In this document: positions 59,401 to 64,000 of the stretch, one piece after another | Position numbering within the stretch: the first letter of the stretch is position 1 | Layout of the letters: the number at the start of each line of letters is the position of its first letter | DNA from: Diphasiastrum complanatum | Lineage: Eukaryota; Streptophyta; Lycopodiopsida; Lycopodiales; Lycopodiaceae | Direction: 5' to 3' | Assembly: GCA_029204225.1 (NCBI GenBank) | Contig: MU832622.1 | Coordinates: forward strand, 1-64,000 | DNA: 64,000 nucleotides | The notes under the pieces: model-generated | The model's database searches: none | What the model saw: the letters and a program-made list of their open reading frames with translations, nothing else | Told to the model about the DNA's origin: nothing | Translations under genes and position numbers: made by a program

Positions 59401-59729
59401 GTTGAACAGTTCGAGCAATTCTGGCAACGTTTTGAGAGTAACCCCTTCAAAGGCATGGTTATCTTAGCAACTCCAGGCCTTCAGCTTAACACTTACATTC
59501 TGATGCAGTGCCAGATGATTTTAGTTTGCAAAGCTATTCACTGGAAGCATCAAATGAAGGCACCTAAAGTTGCTCTTGAGGAGTTCACTAGTACGGTAAC
59601 GTTAGAAAACATGTGTGCTACTAGTTTTGACAAAAACTTGCTGGTATGCTCTTTTGTTTTCAGGCAGGAACACAATCCTTCAAAGTATATGCCCTCAAGT
59701 TTATGGTTTATTCACAGTCAAGCTTGCAG
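27912..59729 (+). CDS. MCM9: MCM9-type minichromosome maintenance helicase, N-terminal part (nine exons, incomplete at 3' end)
   Basis: Exons: 27912-28078, 28238-28340, 52124-52220, 53254-53392, 54569-54635, 56743-56917, 57602-57701, 59355-59452 and 59664-59729. They join in frame to 337 codons. The protein starts with a short helical domain ('[14 protein letters not shown]', '[16 protein letters not shown]'), then the MCM OB/zinc region with Cys163-x2-Cys166 and Cys188/196/203. Next come '[11 protein letters not shown]', 'GVGSVPRS', '[19 protein letters not shown]' and '[19 protein letters not shown]'. The short N-terminus and 'SICPQVYG' point to MCM9 rather than MCM2-7 or MCM8. The ATPase domain (Walker A, arginine finger) is not in the window and must lie beyond 64000. 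MCM9 acts in the nucleus with MCM8 in homologous recombination and crosslink repair (family knowledge). Intron 2 is 23.8 kb of nested transposons. Intron 8 appears to use a GC donor. Confidence 0.88.
28135..28197. repeat. (GA)n microsatellite in MCM9 intron 1
   Basis: About 63 bp of GA repeats filling most of the 159-bp intron 1. Confidence 0.97.
28238..28340 (+). CDS. MCM9: MCM9 exon 2
   Basis: Acceptor ATTGTTAG, donor GCAG|GTATGG. Completes Glu56, then '[19 protein letters not shown]' and '[13 protein letters not shown]', matching the MCM9 N-terminal domain. Ends in phase 0. Confidence 0.85.
28382..28437. repeat. (GA)n microsatellite at a LINE 3' end
   Basis: About 56 bp. On the minus strand it is a (CT)n tail directly following the 3' UTR of the minus-strand LINE copy. 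Confidence 0.97.
28540..29171 (-). pseudogene. LINE ORF2 endonuclease (APE-type) N-terminal fragment
   Basis: Frames on the minus strand show '[19 protein letters not shown]', 'FYFLQIHM' (normally F-L-Q-E-T/H) and '[15 protein letters not shown]' plus 'GGDPFQALF'. These are successive blocks of APE-type endonucleases ('N-C-x-G-L', 'x-L-Q-E', 'V-x-x-V-Y-x-P'). They fall in different frames, and the catalytic Glu of L-Q-E is not visible, so it is inactive. Confidence 0.6.
29202..29807 (-). CDS. LINE ORF1 RNA-binding protein (coiled coil plus RRM-like domain)
   Basis: A 201-residue frame starting [16 protein letters not shown], with Leu/Val/Glu-rich heptads over residues 1-50. Then come '[17 protein letters not shown]', '[18 protein letters not shown]', '[14 protein letters not shown]' and '[14 protein letters not shown]'. 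This order matches L1 ORF1-type proteins: coiled coil, RRM-like domain ('N-x-R-x-x-G-L-P', 'V-x-F', 'L-x-G-x-x-I-Y-x-x-x-D-L-T') and a basic C-terminal part. It would bind LINE RNA in the RNP. The frame is open, but the element lacks RT. Confidence 0.7.
   Translation of the reverse strand: MSKISLLEHQIHDTIECTARIPVLEQWLHQTVEHVQKVSTLEQEVRETKSWASILRSSTTSSSFAAPSLGTTVQGILAEQQRRDDKKLNLRFWGLPTEGTAQDQVISLFTSRMGLSVPGIQYAWCPQHDPKVLFVKFKTMDDRQGTVLRACRTLRGSQIYIDNNLTHCQWLQRKIIIHEARTKQLRVVFTNGSPSFFSKRQ
29880..30431 (+). pseudogene. LINE reverse transcriptase fragment, interrupted by gypsy insertion
   Basis: Reads '[20 protein letters not shown]' and '[18 protein letters not shown]', the RT palm motifs with the catalytic Y-A-D-D intact. 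Then come stops at about 30118 and 30154, '[14 protein letters not shown]', '[11 protein letters not shown]' and 'SKCRLFDT'. At 30432 the sequence is cut by an LTR. The same reading frame resumes at 46951 ('[13 protein letters not shown]'). It is opposite in direction to the neighbouring ORF1 copy. Confidence 0.85.
30427..30431. other. target site duplication GACAC (left)
   Basis: GACAC immediately before LTR start TGTCACAAG; the same five bases follow the other LTR at 46946-46950. Removing one copy and the insert restores the LINE frame L-F-D-T. Confidence 0.9.
30432..30910 (-). repeat. family A 3' LTR (outer element)
   Basis: TGTCACAAGCC…GGGCTCTAACA on the plus strand. Same length (479 bp) as the partner at 46467-46945. 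A minus-strand purine tract (AGAGAAGGGGAGGA) lies next to it at 30911-30927 as the polypurine tract. Confidence 0.93.
30932..31567 (-). pseudogene. family A gypsy integrase C-terminus and chromodomain
   Basis: Reads '[17 protein letters not shown]', '[16 protein letters not shown]', '[19 protein letters not shown]', '[16 protein letters not shown]', and the chromodomain '[20 protein letters not shown]', ending FVVEDR and stop. The order (P-F-x-x-x-Y-G, G-D-x-V-x-L, L-x-P-x-x-x-G-P-F, H-x-V-F-H-V-S, then chromodomain) is that of chromovirus Ty3/gypsy pol. The frame is open. Its start runs into the family B LTR at 31569, so the protein is truncated. Confidence 0.9.
31569..31926 (-). repeat. family B gypsy LTR (minus orientation)
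   Basis: 358 bp from TGTAATAGATCCC to CTCGTAACA on the plus strand. It is the reverse complement of the 358-bp LTR at 36413-36770, with only scattered differences. Confidence 0.92.
31927..34345 (-). pseudogene. family B gypsy pol, left copy (integrase, RT, RNase H, integrase, chromodomain)
   Basis: Minus-strand order from 34345 down: integrase piece '[18 protein letters not shown]', a jump at about 34118 to RT ('[20 protein letters not shown]'), RNase H ('[20 protein letters not shown]', '[12 protein letters not shown]'), the integrase zinc finger (H…H…C-Q/x-x-C) and core, then '[15 protein letters not shown]' and the chromodomain '[16 protein letters not shown]'. Short deletions at about 32781 and 32858 remove parts of the integrase core, and frameshifts are present. 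Confidence 0.85.
34346..36412 (+). pseudogene. family B gypsy pol, inverted copy (RT end, RNase H, integrase, chromodomain)
   Basis: Plus-strand frames read '[19 protein letters not shown]', '[20 protein letters not shown]', '[20 protein letters not shown]', then a 322-residue integrase part with the H-H-C-C finger ('[11 protein letters not shown]', 'CQKCQVNK') and D-D-E core region ('[14 protein letters not shown]', 'GIVSDRD', '[17 protein letters not shown]'). The C-terminal part ends in the chromodomain '[16 protein letters not shown]'. Stops are present at about 35703 (GAG to TAG) and 35910 (CAG to TAG), with a scrambled segment at about 35800-35870. It is a mirror image of the left copy. 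Confidence 0.88.
36413..36770 (+). repeat. family B gypsy LTR (plus orientation)
   Basis: TGTTACGAGCTCGTAACC…GGATCTATTACA, 358 bp, preceded by the purine tract AAAGGGGAGGGAG. Directly after it the sequence switches back to minus-strand family B RNase H. Confidence 0.92.
36771..39064 (-). pseudogene. family B gypsy pol, right copy (RT-RNase H-integrase fused to RT-RNase H)
   Basis: From 39064 down: RT end ('[12 protein letters not shown]'), RNase H, and a 426-residue open frame (38317 to 37037). That frame contains the integrase finger and core ('[15 protein letters not shown]', '[16 protein letters not shown]', '[17 protein letters not shown]'), then at about 37340 jumps from integrase ('MLMYGFRL') back into RT ('RKHKLYAKQ') and again RNase H. 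TGG to TAG at 38293 interrupts RNase H-integrase. It repeats the same integrase-to-RT junction found at about 34118. Confidence 0.85.
39065..39069. other. target site duplication CTTTC (left)
   Basis: CTTTC before the plus-strand LTR; repeated at 42668-42672 after the other LTR. Joining the flanks restores family B RT (R-K-H-K-L-Y). Confidence 0.9.
39070..39545 (+). repeat. family A 5' LTR (inner element)
   Basis: TGTTAGAGTCC…GGCTTGTGACA, 476 bp, matching the outer LTRs in reverse orientation. Confidence 0.93.
39548..39560 (+). other. primer-binding site (iMet tRNA)
   Basis: TGGTATCAGAGCC, two bases after the 5' LTR end. Confidence 0.9.
40354..41775 (+). CDS. gypsy Gag with protease start (family A), open frame
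   Basis: ATG at 40354 ([13 protein letters not shown]) gives about 473 residues. A Pro-rich N-part is followed by a helix '[20 protein letters not shown]', then the retrotrans_gag core ('[19 protein letters not shown]', '[20 protein letters not shown]', '[13 protein letters not shown]'). Next come a basic stretch, a zinc knuckle [13 protein letters not shown] with one residue fewer than the usual C-x2-C-x4-H-x4-C, and the aspartic protease site '[13 protein letters not shown]'. The frame ends TGA in a deletion junction at about 41770. Gag forms the cytoplasmic virus-like particle. This frame looks intact. Confidence 0.85.
   Translation: MEDDRLDIPLSPPVALPSPPPSPVLRPAHNPPTVAARSPAGTSPSVQARMDSVEKTVAEMRAMMVASGYASSSQYAPPYPSSAVRPMLPLPYPEDRDIKPTRFAGNTPQRNTDIVDQWLHKWEEYFDLKRSPTDEGWRVRKAAYHFTDFADRWWCKLLKSNQAPSTWLEFKRAFRAQFIPPHEHVRATDAWLLHRQRQYMVQEYADRYREILIKIPEEIPEWLVVHKFIFGLREELRPSVLNERCKTLEAAVATALNFEGNVRTKAESGAPSWLQKKGSRKSGQAGQKGFSQKDPIQMQQTLKRKAGSPMARRAYDKSPLSPEQKEKAKKDGLCFFCLGKHLFKDCPRRTGKKLHTMQRQDEGKDEEILDDLLVSDDEDTRRAMTISVRKLVPEAPVCFLSTKAREAYQFRDSELIRMRGKLEGHDVLVLFDTGSSHNIINSRVVKKFHLATVPSDYRYTVEMPDGKGTEVWD
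41776..42199 (+). pseudogene. family A integrase C-terminus and chromodomain after deletion
   Basis: In another frame from the gag-protease: '[18 protein letters not shown]', '[19 protein letters not shown]', '[16 protein letters not shown]', ending VIKDR. It is nearly identical to the outer copy at 30932-31380. Because it is out of frame with gag-protease it would not be translated as a fusion. Confidence 0.85.
42221..42667 (+). repeat. family A 3' LTR (inner element), with 32-bp deletion
   Basis: TGTTAGAGTCC…CTTGTGACA, 447 bp. Compared with the 5' LTR it lacks about 32 bp after GCTAGCCGG (the CAAGTAGTCGGGGTGACC… segment) and has three extra bases (GTAGAAGGAC against GTAGGAC). Confidence 0.92.
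42673..44465 (-). pseudogene. family B gypsy gag-protease-RT
   Basis: On the minus strand an open frame runs through the C-half of gag ('[20 protein letters not shown]', '[17 protein letters not shown]'), the zinc knuckle '[14 protein letters not shown]' (C-x2-C-x4-H-x4-C) and the protease site '[13 protein letters not shown]' (D-D-G instead of D-S/T-G). RT follows with '[17 protein letters not shown]', '[16 protein letters not shown]', '[14 protein letters not shown]' and the catalytic '[11 protein letters not shown]'. RT is cut by the inner element at 42672 and continues at 39064. The N-terminal half of gag is missing at about 44465. Confidence 0.88.
44466..45571 (-). pseudogene. family A gag (outer element) joined to an integrase scrap
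   Basis: Starts [20 protein letters not shown] and parallels the inner element's gag. There is a stop at about 45140 (K-V-A-stop-H-F-T-D-F) and the frame then continues to 'SPLSPEQKE'. At about 44585 it jumps to family A integrase in another frame ('[20 protein letters not shown]') and at about 44465 to family B gag. The resulting 821-codon open frame is a chance chimera. Confidence 0.8.
46451..46464 (-). other. primer-binding site (outer element)
   Basis: Minus strand TGGTATCAGAGACT next to the 5' LTR; an iMet-type PBS. Confidence 0.85.
46467..46945 (-). repeat. family A 5' LTR (outer element)
   Basis: 479 bp, TGTCACAAGCC…GCTCTAACA on the plus strand, same length as the partner LTR at 30432-30910 and followed by the GACAC duplication. 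Confidence 0.93.
46946..46950. other. target site duplication GACAC (right)
   Basis: Second copy of GACAC; the LINE frame continues as L-F-D-T-M-V-V-P. Confidence 0.9.
46946..48225 (+). pseudogene. LINE ORF2 C-terminal part and 3' UTR (copy 1)
   Basis: Continues the RT interrupted at 30431: '[19 protein letters not shown]', '[17 protein letters not shown]', '[10 protein letters not shown]', a frameshift, then '[20 protein letters not shown]' with the H-x4-C part of the zf-RVT knuckle, and '[18 protein letters not shown]'. A stop at 47821 is followed by a Gln/Arg-rich tail and a 3' UTR containing ATACTTGACAT and the hairpin TACC-TTAG-GGTA (48193-48204), ending ATTCATAAAG before (CT)n. Confidence 0.85.
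48226..48262. repeat. (CT)n tail of LINE copy 1
   Basis: About 37 bp of CT directly after the LINE 3' UTR and directly before the 5'-truncated LINE copy 2. Confidence 0.95.
48263..49191 (+). pseudogene. 5'-truncated LINE 3' end (copy 2)
   Basis: Reads '[20 protein letters not shown]' and 'AWQGQL', then after stops '[17 protein letters not shown]' and '[15 protein letters not shown]', the same C-terminal region as the other copies (zf-RVT C-x2-C-x8-H). Several stops follow. The 3' end carries ACTTGACATGTACTACTC and the small hairpin ATGC-TTTG-GCAT (49167-49178), then AAAAGACATTC and the microsatellite. Confidence 0.8.
49192..49322. repeat. (TG)n-(CT)n microsatellite after LINE copy 2
   Basis: TG-type repeats with GC variants (49192-49256) pass into pure TC (49257-49322). 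Confidence 0.95.
49560..50373 (+). pseudogene. 5'-truncated LINE 3' end (copy 3)
   Basis: Reads '[12 protein letters not shown]', stops, then '[20 protein letters not shown]' and '[20 protein letters not shown]', parallel to copy 1. The 3' UTR ends in the hairpin GTGCC-TACG-GGCAC (50342-50355) and TAGACATTATTAAG, directly before (CT)n. The 240 bp upstream (49323-49560) hold no recognised feature. Confidence 0.8.
50374..50459. repeat. (CT)n tail of LINE copy 3
   Basis: About 86 bp of pure CT directly after the LINE 3' end. Confidence 0.97.
50460..52123 (+). other. remaining part of MCM9 intron 2
   Basis: No coding region, RNA gene or transposon recognised. T-rich with a normal acceptor (TTTACTTGTTCAG) at its end. 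Confidence 0.5.
52124..52220 (+). CDS. MCM9: MCM9 exon 3
   Basis: Acceptor ACTTGTTCAG, donor CTCAG|GTAGGT. Reads '[19 protein letters not shown]' then '[13 protein letters not shown]', the stretch before the first OB strand in MCM9. Separated from exon 2 by 23.8 kb. Ends in phase 1. Confidence 0.8.
53254..53392 (+). CDS. MCM9: MCM9 exon 4 (OB fold, first zinc cysteines)
   Basis: Acceptor TTTTGCAAAG, donor TACAG|GTGCAT. Reads '[20 protein letters not shown]' then '[16 protein letters not shown]', the 'G-T-V-I-R' OB strand and the C-x2-C of the MCM zinc ribbon (Cys163, Cys166). Ends in phase 2. Confidence 0.9.
54569..54635 (+). CDS. MCM9: MCM9 exon 5
   Basis: Acceptor CGAAATCTAG, donor CTCAG|GTATCA. 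Reads '[19 protein letters not shown]' plus PSQ, between the two zinc cysteine pairs. Phase 2 in, phase 0 out, consistent with exons 4 and 6. Confidence 0.85.
56743..56917 (+). CDS. MCM9: MCM9 exon 6 (zinc ribbon end, DYQEIKIQE motif)
   Basis: Acceptor GTTCTTGCAG, donor GGCG|GTAAAC. Carries Cys196 and Cys203 of the zinc ribbon, then '[11 protein letters not shown]' and '[19 protein letters not shown]', hallmark MCM blocks that contact DNA in the N-terminal ring. Ends in phase 1. Confidence 0.92.
56918..59354 (+). other. MCM9 introns 6 and 7
   Basis: Introns 56918-57601 and 57702-59354. AT-rich with no recognised gene, repeat array or transposon. Confidence 0.4.
57602..57701 (+). CDS. MCM9: MCM9 exon 7
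   Basis: Acceptor TGTTCATGCAG, donor GTCAG|GTAGGC. Reads '[19 protein letters not shown]' and '[14 protein letters not shown]', the last OB strands; 'W-x-P…D-V-R-C-E/D' is characteristic of MCM9. Ends in phase 2. Confidence 0.9.
59355..59452 (+). CDS. MCM9: MCM9 exon 8
   Basis: Acceptor TTTTGTATCAG. Reads '[19 protein letters not shown]' and '[14 protein letters not shown]', the linker between N-terminal and ATPase domains. The only in-frame junction to exon 9 uses a GC dinucleotide donor (CAAAG|GCATGG) rather than GT. Confidence 0.75.
59664..59729 (+). CDS. MCM9: MCM9 exon 9
   Basis: Acceptor CTTTTGTTTTCAG, donor TTGCAG|GTACAA. Completes Gly316, then '[19 protein letters not shown]' and LA, the entry into the ATPase domain. 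Ends in phase 1. The next exon (expected to lead into Walker A) was not found before the window end. Confidence 0.85.
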
Positions 59730-61194
59730 GTACAAAGCATGAGCATATACCCTATTCATTACCTCTTGATGATAAACTGTTGACTAAGTAGCTCAAGATA
59801 ACTACTTACGATTTTCCATTGTTCCAGCTCTAGATGATGACAGCCATAGTCTTCACCTTTTTAGGTTTGGAGCAAAGTTGCAGTGGATCATTCCGGCATG
59901 TTAGCGATCCGCAACCCGGATCGCAATTCTTTTTTTTTGGGGAAAAAAGGACTAATGGCCAATTTTTTTTTTTTTGATAGTTTAATACTAACTAAACCCT
60001 AATTGGATGGTGGACATGATGGAATGATTACAATCCAAGATTGGAGTTGAAACAACAATAGACTCTGTTATAGATGGCATACGAAAGAAGATTAGAGACT
60101 CCCGACACAGAGAACTCACACACACACGACCATTTGAAGGGATGCTTATGCTTATGCTTCTGAGACGGGCATGCTTATGCTTCATAATTGTTGTCGGTTT
60201 GTTGTAATTCAATACGGTTCCATGTGATTTCATTTCACATAATACATAAATATTTATTTGGGAGGGTCAAACTTGTAGGGCGCGTATTCAGATGTACGTT
60301 GAAGTTTTCTATCCAAGGATCATTCTTTAGAATATAAGCTTGAAATTTGAGGATTTCCTTATAGAAAAACTTCAATTGTGAAAGCTAGGCAGATGTTCAA
60401 AAGTAACCCCTTATTGTTGTTTGAATATTTGACCATGGGACAGTTTGCATCATTTCATTGTTCTTGAGCTATGCTTTCATTTTCATTGTTATCAGGTATG
60501 TCAAAGGGAGTCTTAATCCCAAGGAGATATTGAATTATAGTCAGATTTCTCAGTCTCCAGGTTAAACTAAAAATCTTAGAGACTGATCAGACTTTGAGTC
60601 GTATTTAGTCTACATATTTTTGCAATGTAGGAAAAATCTGCGATTCTTCATAAGCTGTATGAGGGTGACACTGAAGGCACCTTATACTTGGCTATGAACA
60701 GACATACGAATCTAAAAATCAATCACAAATAATGATAAAGTGACATTATGTTTTTCTTGCATTTTTGGCCTCAAAATATGCAGTTGAAGGTTGAAACCTA
60801 TCAGAATGAGGTTCTGACCTCTTAGCCCAAGAAGAACTTGGGAAGCTTGATGATTTTATGAATTTCCTTGGTGCAGATTGTTGAAAATGCAGCAAAAAAA
60901 GTCCAATTGATCCTAGAAATGATGGAGAAAGCACCTAAATAAGATCCAATAGCTAAAGCACAAATCAATCTATTGATTTCTAGCTTATCTTGGCTTGAAC
61001 TCCACCTTATGGTTGCAAAATTATGCAAAATGCTTCACACGTGTGGATGTACGAACCTGCTCAACCTGTGTACCAAAGTTACATCAAATCGCGGTTCGAA
61101 CCGTGAAGCACGGTTTGAACCATCAAATCGTTCAGGGCCGGTTTGAATCGGCCTTTGCTGGAAAGTCCGAGGAACAGGCCAAAACTGCATGCGC

Positions 61195-61198
<4 letters not shown>
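59730..61198 (+). other. MCM9 intron 9 (start), no exon recognised
   Basis: No MCM ATPase motif seen. At about 60880-61030 the plus strand reads 'IVENAAKKVQLILEMMEKAP', a stop, then 'PIAKAQINLLISSLSWLELH', a helical-looking scrap of unknown origin next to a possible acceptor (CTTGGTGCAG). A TTCACACGTGTGG palindrome lies at about 61034. Confidence 0.35.

Positions 61199-61265
<67 letters not shown>
61199..61265. repeat. (GA)n microsatellite = (CT)n tail of the minus-strand LINE
   Basis: About 67 bp. On the LINE sense (minus) strand it is (CT)n following CATTAAAAAAG. Confidence 0.97.
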
Positions 61266-61268
<3 letters not shown>

Positions 61269-61446
61269 TTTTAATGTCTTTTCCATGCCAAAAGGCATAT
61301 AAGACTAAGGAAATACATGTCAAGTATGTGGTAACCGTGGAGTATATAAAATGACTCCAAAACTGTAATAAAGAAAAACATCTAATGCAAGTTAAGATAA
61401 CTACATAAATGAGAATGTCTGTGCATGGTAGTCAAATGTATCCATG

Positions 61447-62115
61447 TCAAGATGCTAGGTTTGTGCTGGCGCTGTAGAAGGATGTAAAGCGAGCTATAGC
61501 ATGAGGAAGCGCAGGAGCCCGATGATGTCGCCTGTGAACAGTAGCATGTATAGTGTGTCTCTGTGTAAGAGGTCTAGTGTGGTGTGTAACTCTCGTGACC
61601 GCTTGAGGCTGGGTGGTGCGTCGTCTCTGCATCCTAGGTCTCGGAATGTCGTCGCAATCGCTGTCAGTCATGTCTGCATCAGGACGTGATCTCTTGCGAG
61701 AGAAGAAGGATGTAATCTGAGACTGTGTGTCTGGATAGGTATGCTGAGCTGTTTGACATAGGTCTTGACGCAGGAGGGACATCTCACGTATCATAAGTGC
61801 CACACACCTAGGGTCCTCATATGAGATGAGGGATCGTAATGTAACTGGTGTCTGACGAAAAAGGCAATGATATCGCCCTCTGATCTCATAGTAAACTGGA
61901 CATATGAAAAGGAAATGCTCGTCTGTCTCAACCATAGATAATGAACATAACTGACAAAGCCGCTCCTCTCGTGGGGTACCTTGGAAGCGTCCAGTCTCAA
62001 TCGCCAACTGGTGTGAGGACACTCGGAATTGGCCCAGTATAAACTGAAGCCCATGAGATAGTCCTAAGGTGAGATAGTGTGGCAAAACTGGAAATCCCAC
62101 TGTGTCTAGCTCCAT
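61447..62115 (-). pseudogene. LINE ORF2 C-terminus with zf-RVT knuckle
   Basis: Reads '[19 protein letters not shown]', 'RLCQLCSLSMVETDEHFLFI' and CPVYYEIRGRYH. This is a C-x2-C-x8-H-x4-C knuckle as found at the end of plant L1-type ORF2 (zf-RVT). It is followed by '[17 protein letters not shown]' and a basic, Thr/His-rich tail. The 222-residue frame is open but out of frame with the RT above. Confidence 0.85.
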
Positions 62116-62134
62116 AGAGTGTGTCCTGTAATAG

Positions 62135-63885
62135 TCAGGTTTGACCCCCGAGCTGTCCCTGCCATGTCCGGCTCAAGTATGCTCTATAGAGAAAGCGTCT
62201 GATATACTCATGGGTGCCCGATGGAAGGTCCGTGATAGAAATGCCAAGTGTATCTAGTATCCGGGAGGCCTGAGAGAACCATGATAGTCGATGTCCCTGA
62301 TCATAAAGGTGTCGCGAGGAGGCAAGTGCCGTCTGTGTGTATCTCTGCTCACCTGTGGGTAACGTCATAATACATTGAATATATAGAATAAGCTGGAAGA
62401 TGGCGGATAGTTGTATGGGTGGGACCGCAACCTCTGTCAGGATAATCTGATGTGGGAAAGATGGCTTAGCCCGTATCATCCGAGATAGCATGAGAACCTG
62501 TAGTCTTGAAATACTGGCCCAATCCGATGATGTAAGACCCGCACACCATACCTCTGCTGCATATAGGCCTGTGGGAGTAACGAGAGTATCAAAAAGCTGA
62601 CATTTACTCGGGGCATCCCGAATAAACCGTCTGAAACAGAAGCGCTCAATCTGGACAAGGGAGGCATGATCCTTCCCAAGTCTGGCGGAGGTTGCCTGTC
62701 GCATGCCAAAGATAGGGCCTGTAAAAAGCAGGCCAAGGTAAGTGTAAGAAGATACGACCTCCAAGGGTTGCCCATCAAAGATGAGTTCTTGGCGCTGCAT
62801 AAAAGCTCTCGATGTGTTGAAGACCATAACTTTGGTTTTCAATATGTTAACCCCCAATCCCCGTCTATTGCAGAAGGCGTGAAGACTGTCTAGCTGTCGC
62901 TGTAATCCCTCTTTGGAAGAAGATAGGAGGACCACGTCATTTGCATATAAAAGTATAGCAATCAAGATGCTCCCAAGCCTGCAACCTGTGCCACCGCATC
63001 CCTCAATAACTCTCTCAAGCTCGTCAATATATAGTCCAAAAGGGTTGGGGATAGAGAACAATCTTGTTTCACGCCAATAGTGCTCTAGATGTGGTCTGAG
63101 ATGCCGGTGTCACTCCGAAAACAGCCAAGGACTCTCTCATATAGTGCCATCACTGCCAAGATCGTGTCAGTAGAAAAACCAAGATCACGAGACGCTGAAT
63201 GAGAAGGGATCGTGGAATAGAGTCGAAGGCTTTCCTGAAGTCAACAAAACAACAGTAGACCTGCTCTCTTCTGTGTCTAGCCTCCTCAATAATGGCCCGA
63301 AGGGTAAAGATATGATCTGTGGTGGAGTAGTGTGCTCTGAAACCTGCCTGGCCCAATGCATGTAATCTCCTAGACTTTGCCTCAGAACTGACTGCTGACT
63401 GGAGGATGGTGCCATATAACTTAGCAATGATATGTCCAATCATAATGGTGCGATAATTACCAGGGTCCATGGGGTCACCAGTTTTATGAATGGGGTGGAT
63501 GATGTTGGTACACCAGGAGGAAGGGAAGCCGGAGACAACTGCTCGATTAAGCAAGTGGCTAGGGTCGGTGAAAGTGGATCTGCAGCATGGATTAATAGTT
63601 TGGATTCAAGGTCGTCAATATCACGGGTGCGACGGGTTTTCAGTCTTTTGATGGCAGTCAGGACCATGTTCGGGGTGAAGAAAGTGAAAGTAGTCGGTCG
63701 GGGAGAAATGGAAATGGGTGTGTTCGTGGGTGCAGCATATAAGGTAGTGGCATATGTAGTCCAGGTATGAAGGTCAGTGAGGGGAAGAGGTGGGGTACGG
63801 GGGATGAATTCTCTCCAGAAGGCACCGGAGGAGGAACTGCAAAGGGAATCGACTAAACTTTTCCCTTTTTGAGTTTCATACGTAC
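62135..63885 (-). pseudogene. LINE reverse transcriptase
   Basis: Frames read 'SSWCTNIIHPIHKTGDP', 'GNYRTIMIGHIIAKLYGTIL', 'GQAGFRAHYSTTDHIFTLRA', 'CCFVDFRKAFDSIPR', then after a frameshift '[16 protein letters not shown]', 'ILIAILLYANDVVLLSSSKE' and '[13 protein letters not shown]'. The palm motif is Y-A-N-D instead of Y-A-D-D, so the first catalytic aspartate is lost. The V-D-F-R-K-A-F-D-S block is intact. The thumb/C-terminal part ends 'AYLSRTWQGQLGGQT'. Confidence 0.88.
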
Positions 63886-63979
63886 AGTATACACGCTCCC
63901 TCCTGGCCTTAGCCTCCTCAATGATGGACCTCAAAGTAAAGACATGATCCGATGTAGTATATCCCGGTTTGAAACCCAC
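63886..63979 (-). pseudogene. second LINE copy, RT scrap at window edge
   Basis: Reads 'GFKPGYTTSDHVFTLRSI' and IEEAKARRERVYC, the same RT block that recurs at about 63360-63270. It is joined at about 63885 to the pre-RT linker of the neighbouring copy, so it belongs to another LINE copy cut by that insertion. Confidence 0.75.
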
Positions 63980-64000
63980 CTGTCCAATGGCATGGAGTGA

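Larger units (their letters stand above)
61266..63885 (-). mobile_element. L1-type LINE, 5'-truncated copy (RT to 3' UTR)
   Basis: Minus-strand order: the linker before RT ('NMVLTAIKRLKTRRTRDID', from about 63885), RT fingers and palm, thumb, C-terminal zinc knuckle, 3' UTR (61446 to 61266) with the hairpin ATGCC-AAAA/TTTT-GGCAT (61285-61298), then the (CT)n tail. Broken by frameshifts at about 63500, 63150-63060 and 62130. It lies beyond MCM9 exon 9, in the intron or 3' region. Confidence 0.85.

Noticed and set aside
59368-59742. Single 124-residue frame across MCM9 exons 8-9
   Set aside because: It reads through the intron; the conserved 'SICPQVYG' of exon 9 is in another frame, so splicing is required.

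Overview
This is a eukaryotic, almost certainly land-plant, nuclear window from a large repeat-rich genome. Evidence is split exons of a eukaryotic DNA-repair helicase, plant-type Ty1/copia and chromodomain Ty3/gypsy retrotransposons, L1-type LINEs, a CACTA remnant, tRNA-like SINE sequence, and many long (CT)n/(GA)n microsatellites. A fern, lycophyte or gymnosperm-sized genome would fit, but nothing here fixes the species.

Layout. 1-7.9 kb: decayed CACTA and Ty1/copia remnants, palindrome clusters and repeat units that end in microsatellites. 8.7-10.25 kb: a degenerate HindIII-type tandem array whose period changes along its length. 10.36-10.76 kb: a two-exon gene for a small secreted-looking peptide with four cysteines. 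11-16.5 kb: a plus-strand LTR fragment, then a minus-strand LTR element with a primer-binding site and a long decayed ORF of unknown family. 16.5-20 kb: palindromic minisatellite, Helitron-like scrap and simple repeats. 20.2-23.9 kb: a minus-strand copia element in which an unrecognised coding segment takes the place of most of pol. 24-27.1 kb: a MITE-like hairpin, a copia RNase H scrap and a SINE-like element.

27.9-64 kb: the N-terminal half of an MCM9 helicase gene on the plus strand. Nine exons join in frame through residue 337 and the gene continues past the window. Intron 2 is about 23.8 kb and holds a stack of insertions: LINEs, and inside one LINE a 16.5 kb nest of Ty3/gypsy elements bounded by the target duplication GACAC. 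Inside that nest lies a second, internally deleted plus-strand element bounded by CTTTC, and a large inverted repeat of a second gypsy family. Another LINE (minus strand) fills 61.3-64 kb.

The most interesting signals are: (1) five LINE 3' ends that share a short hairpin, with different bases in the stem, followed directly or through a short TG tract by a (CT)n microsatellite on the LINE sense strand; (2) the cysteine-rich peptide gene; (3) the inverted gypsy repeat inside a gene intron, which could be a hairpin-RNA source; (4) the unknown ORFs carried by two LTR elements. The transposon ORFs are mostly broken. The only genes that look functional are MCM9 and the small peptide gene.
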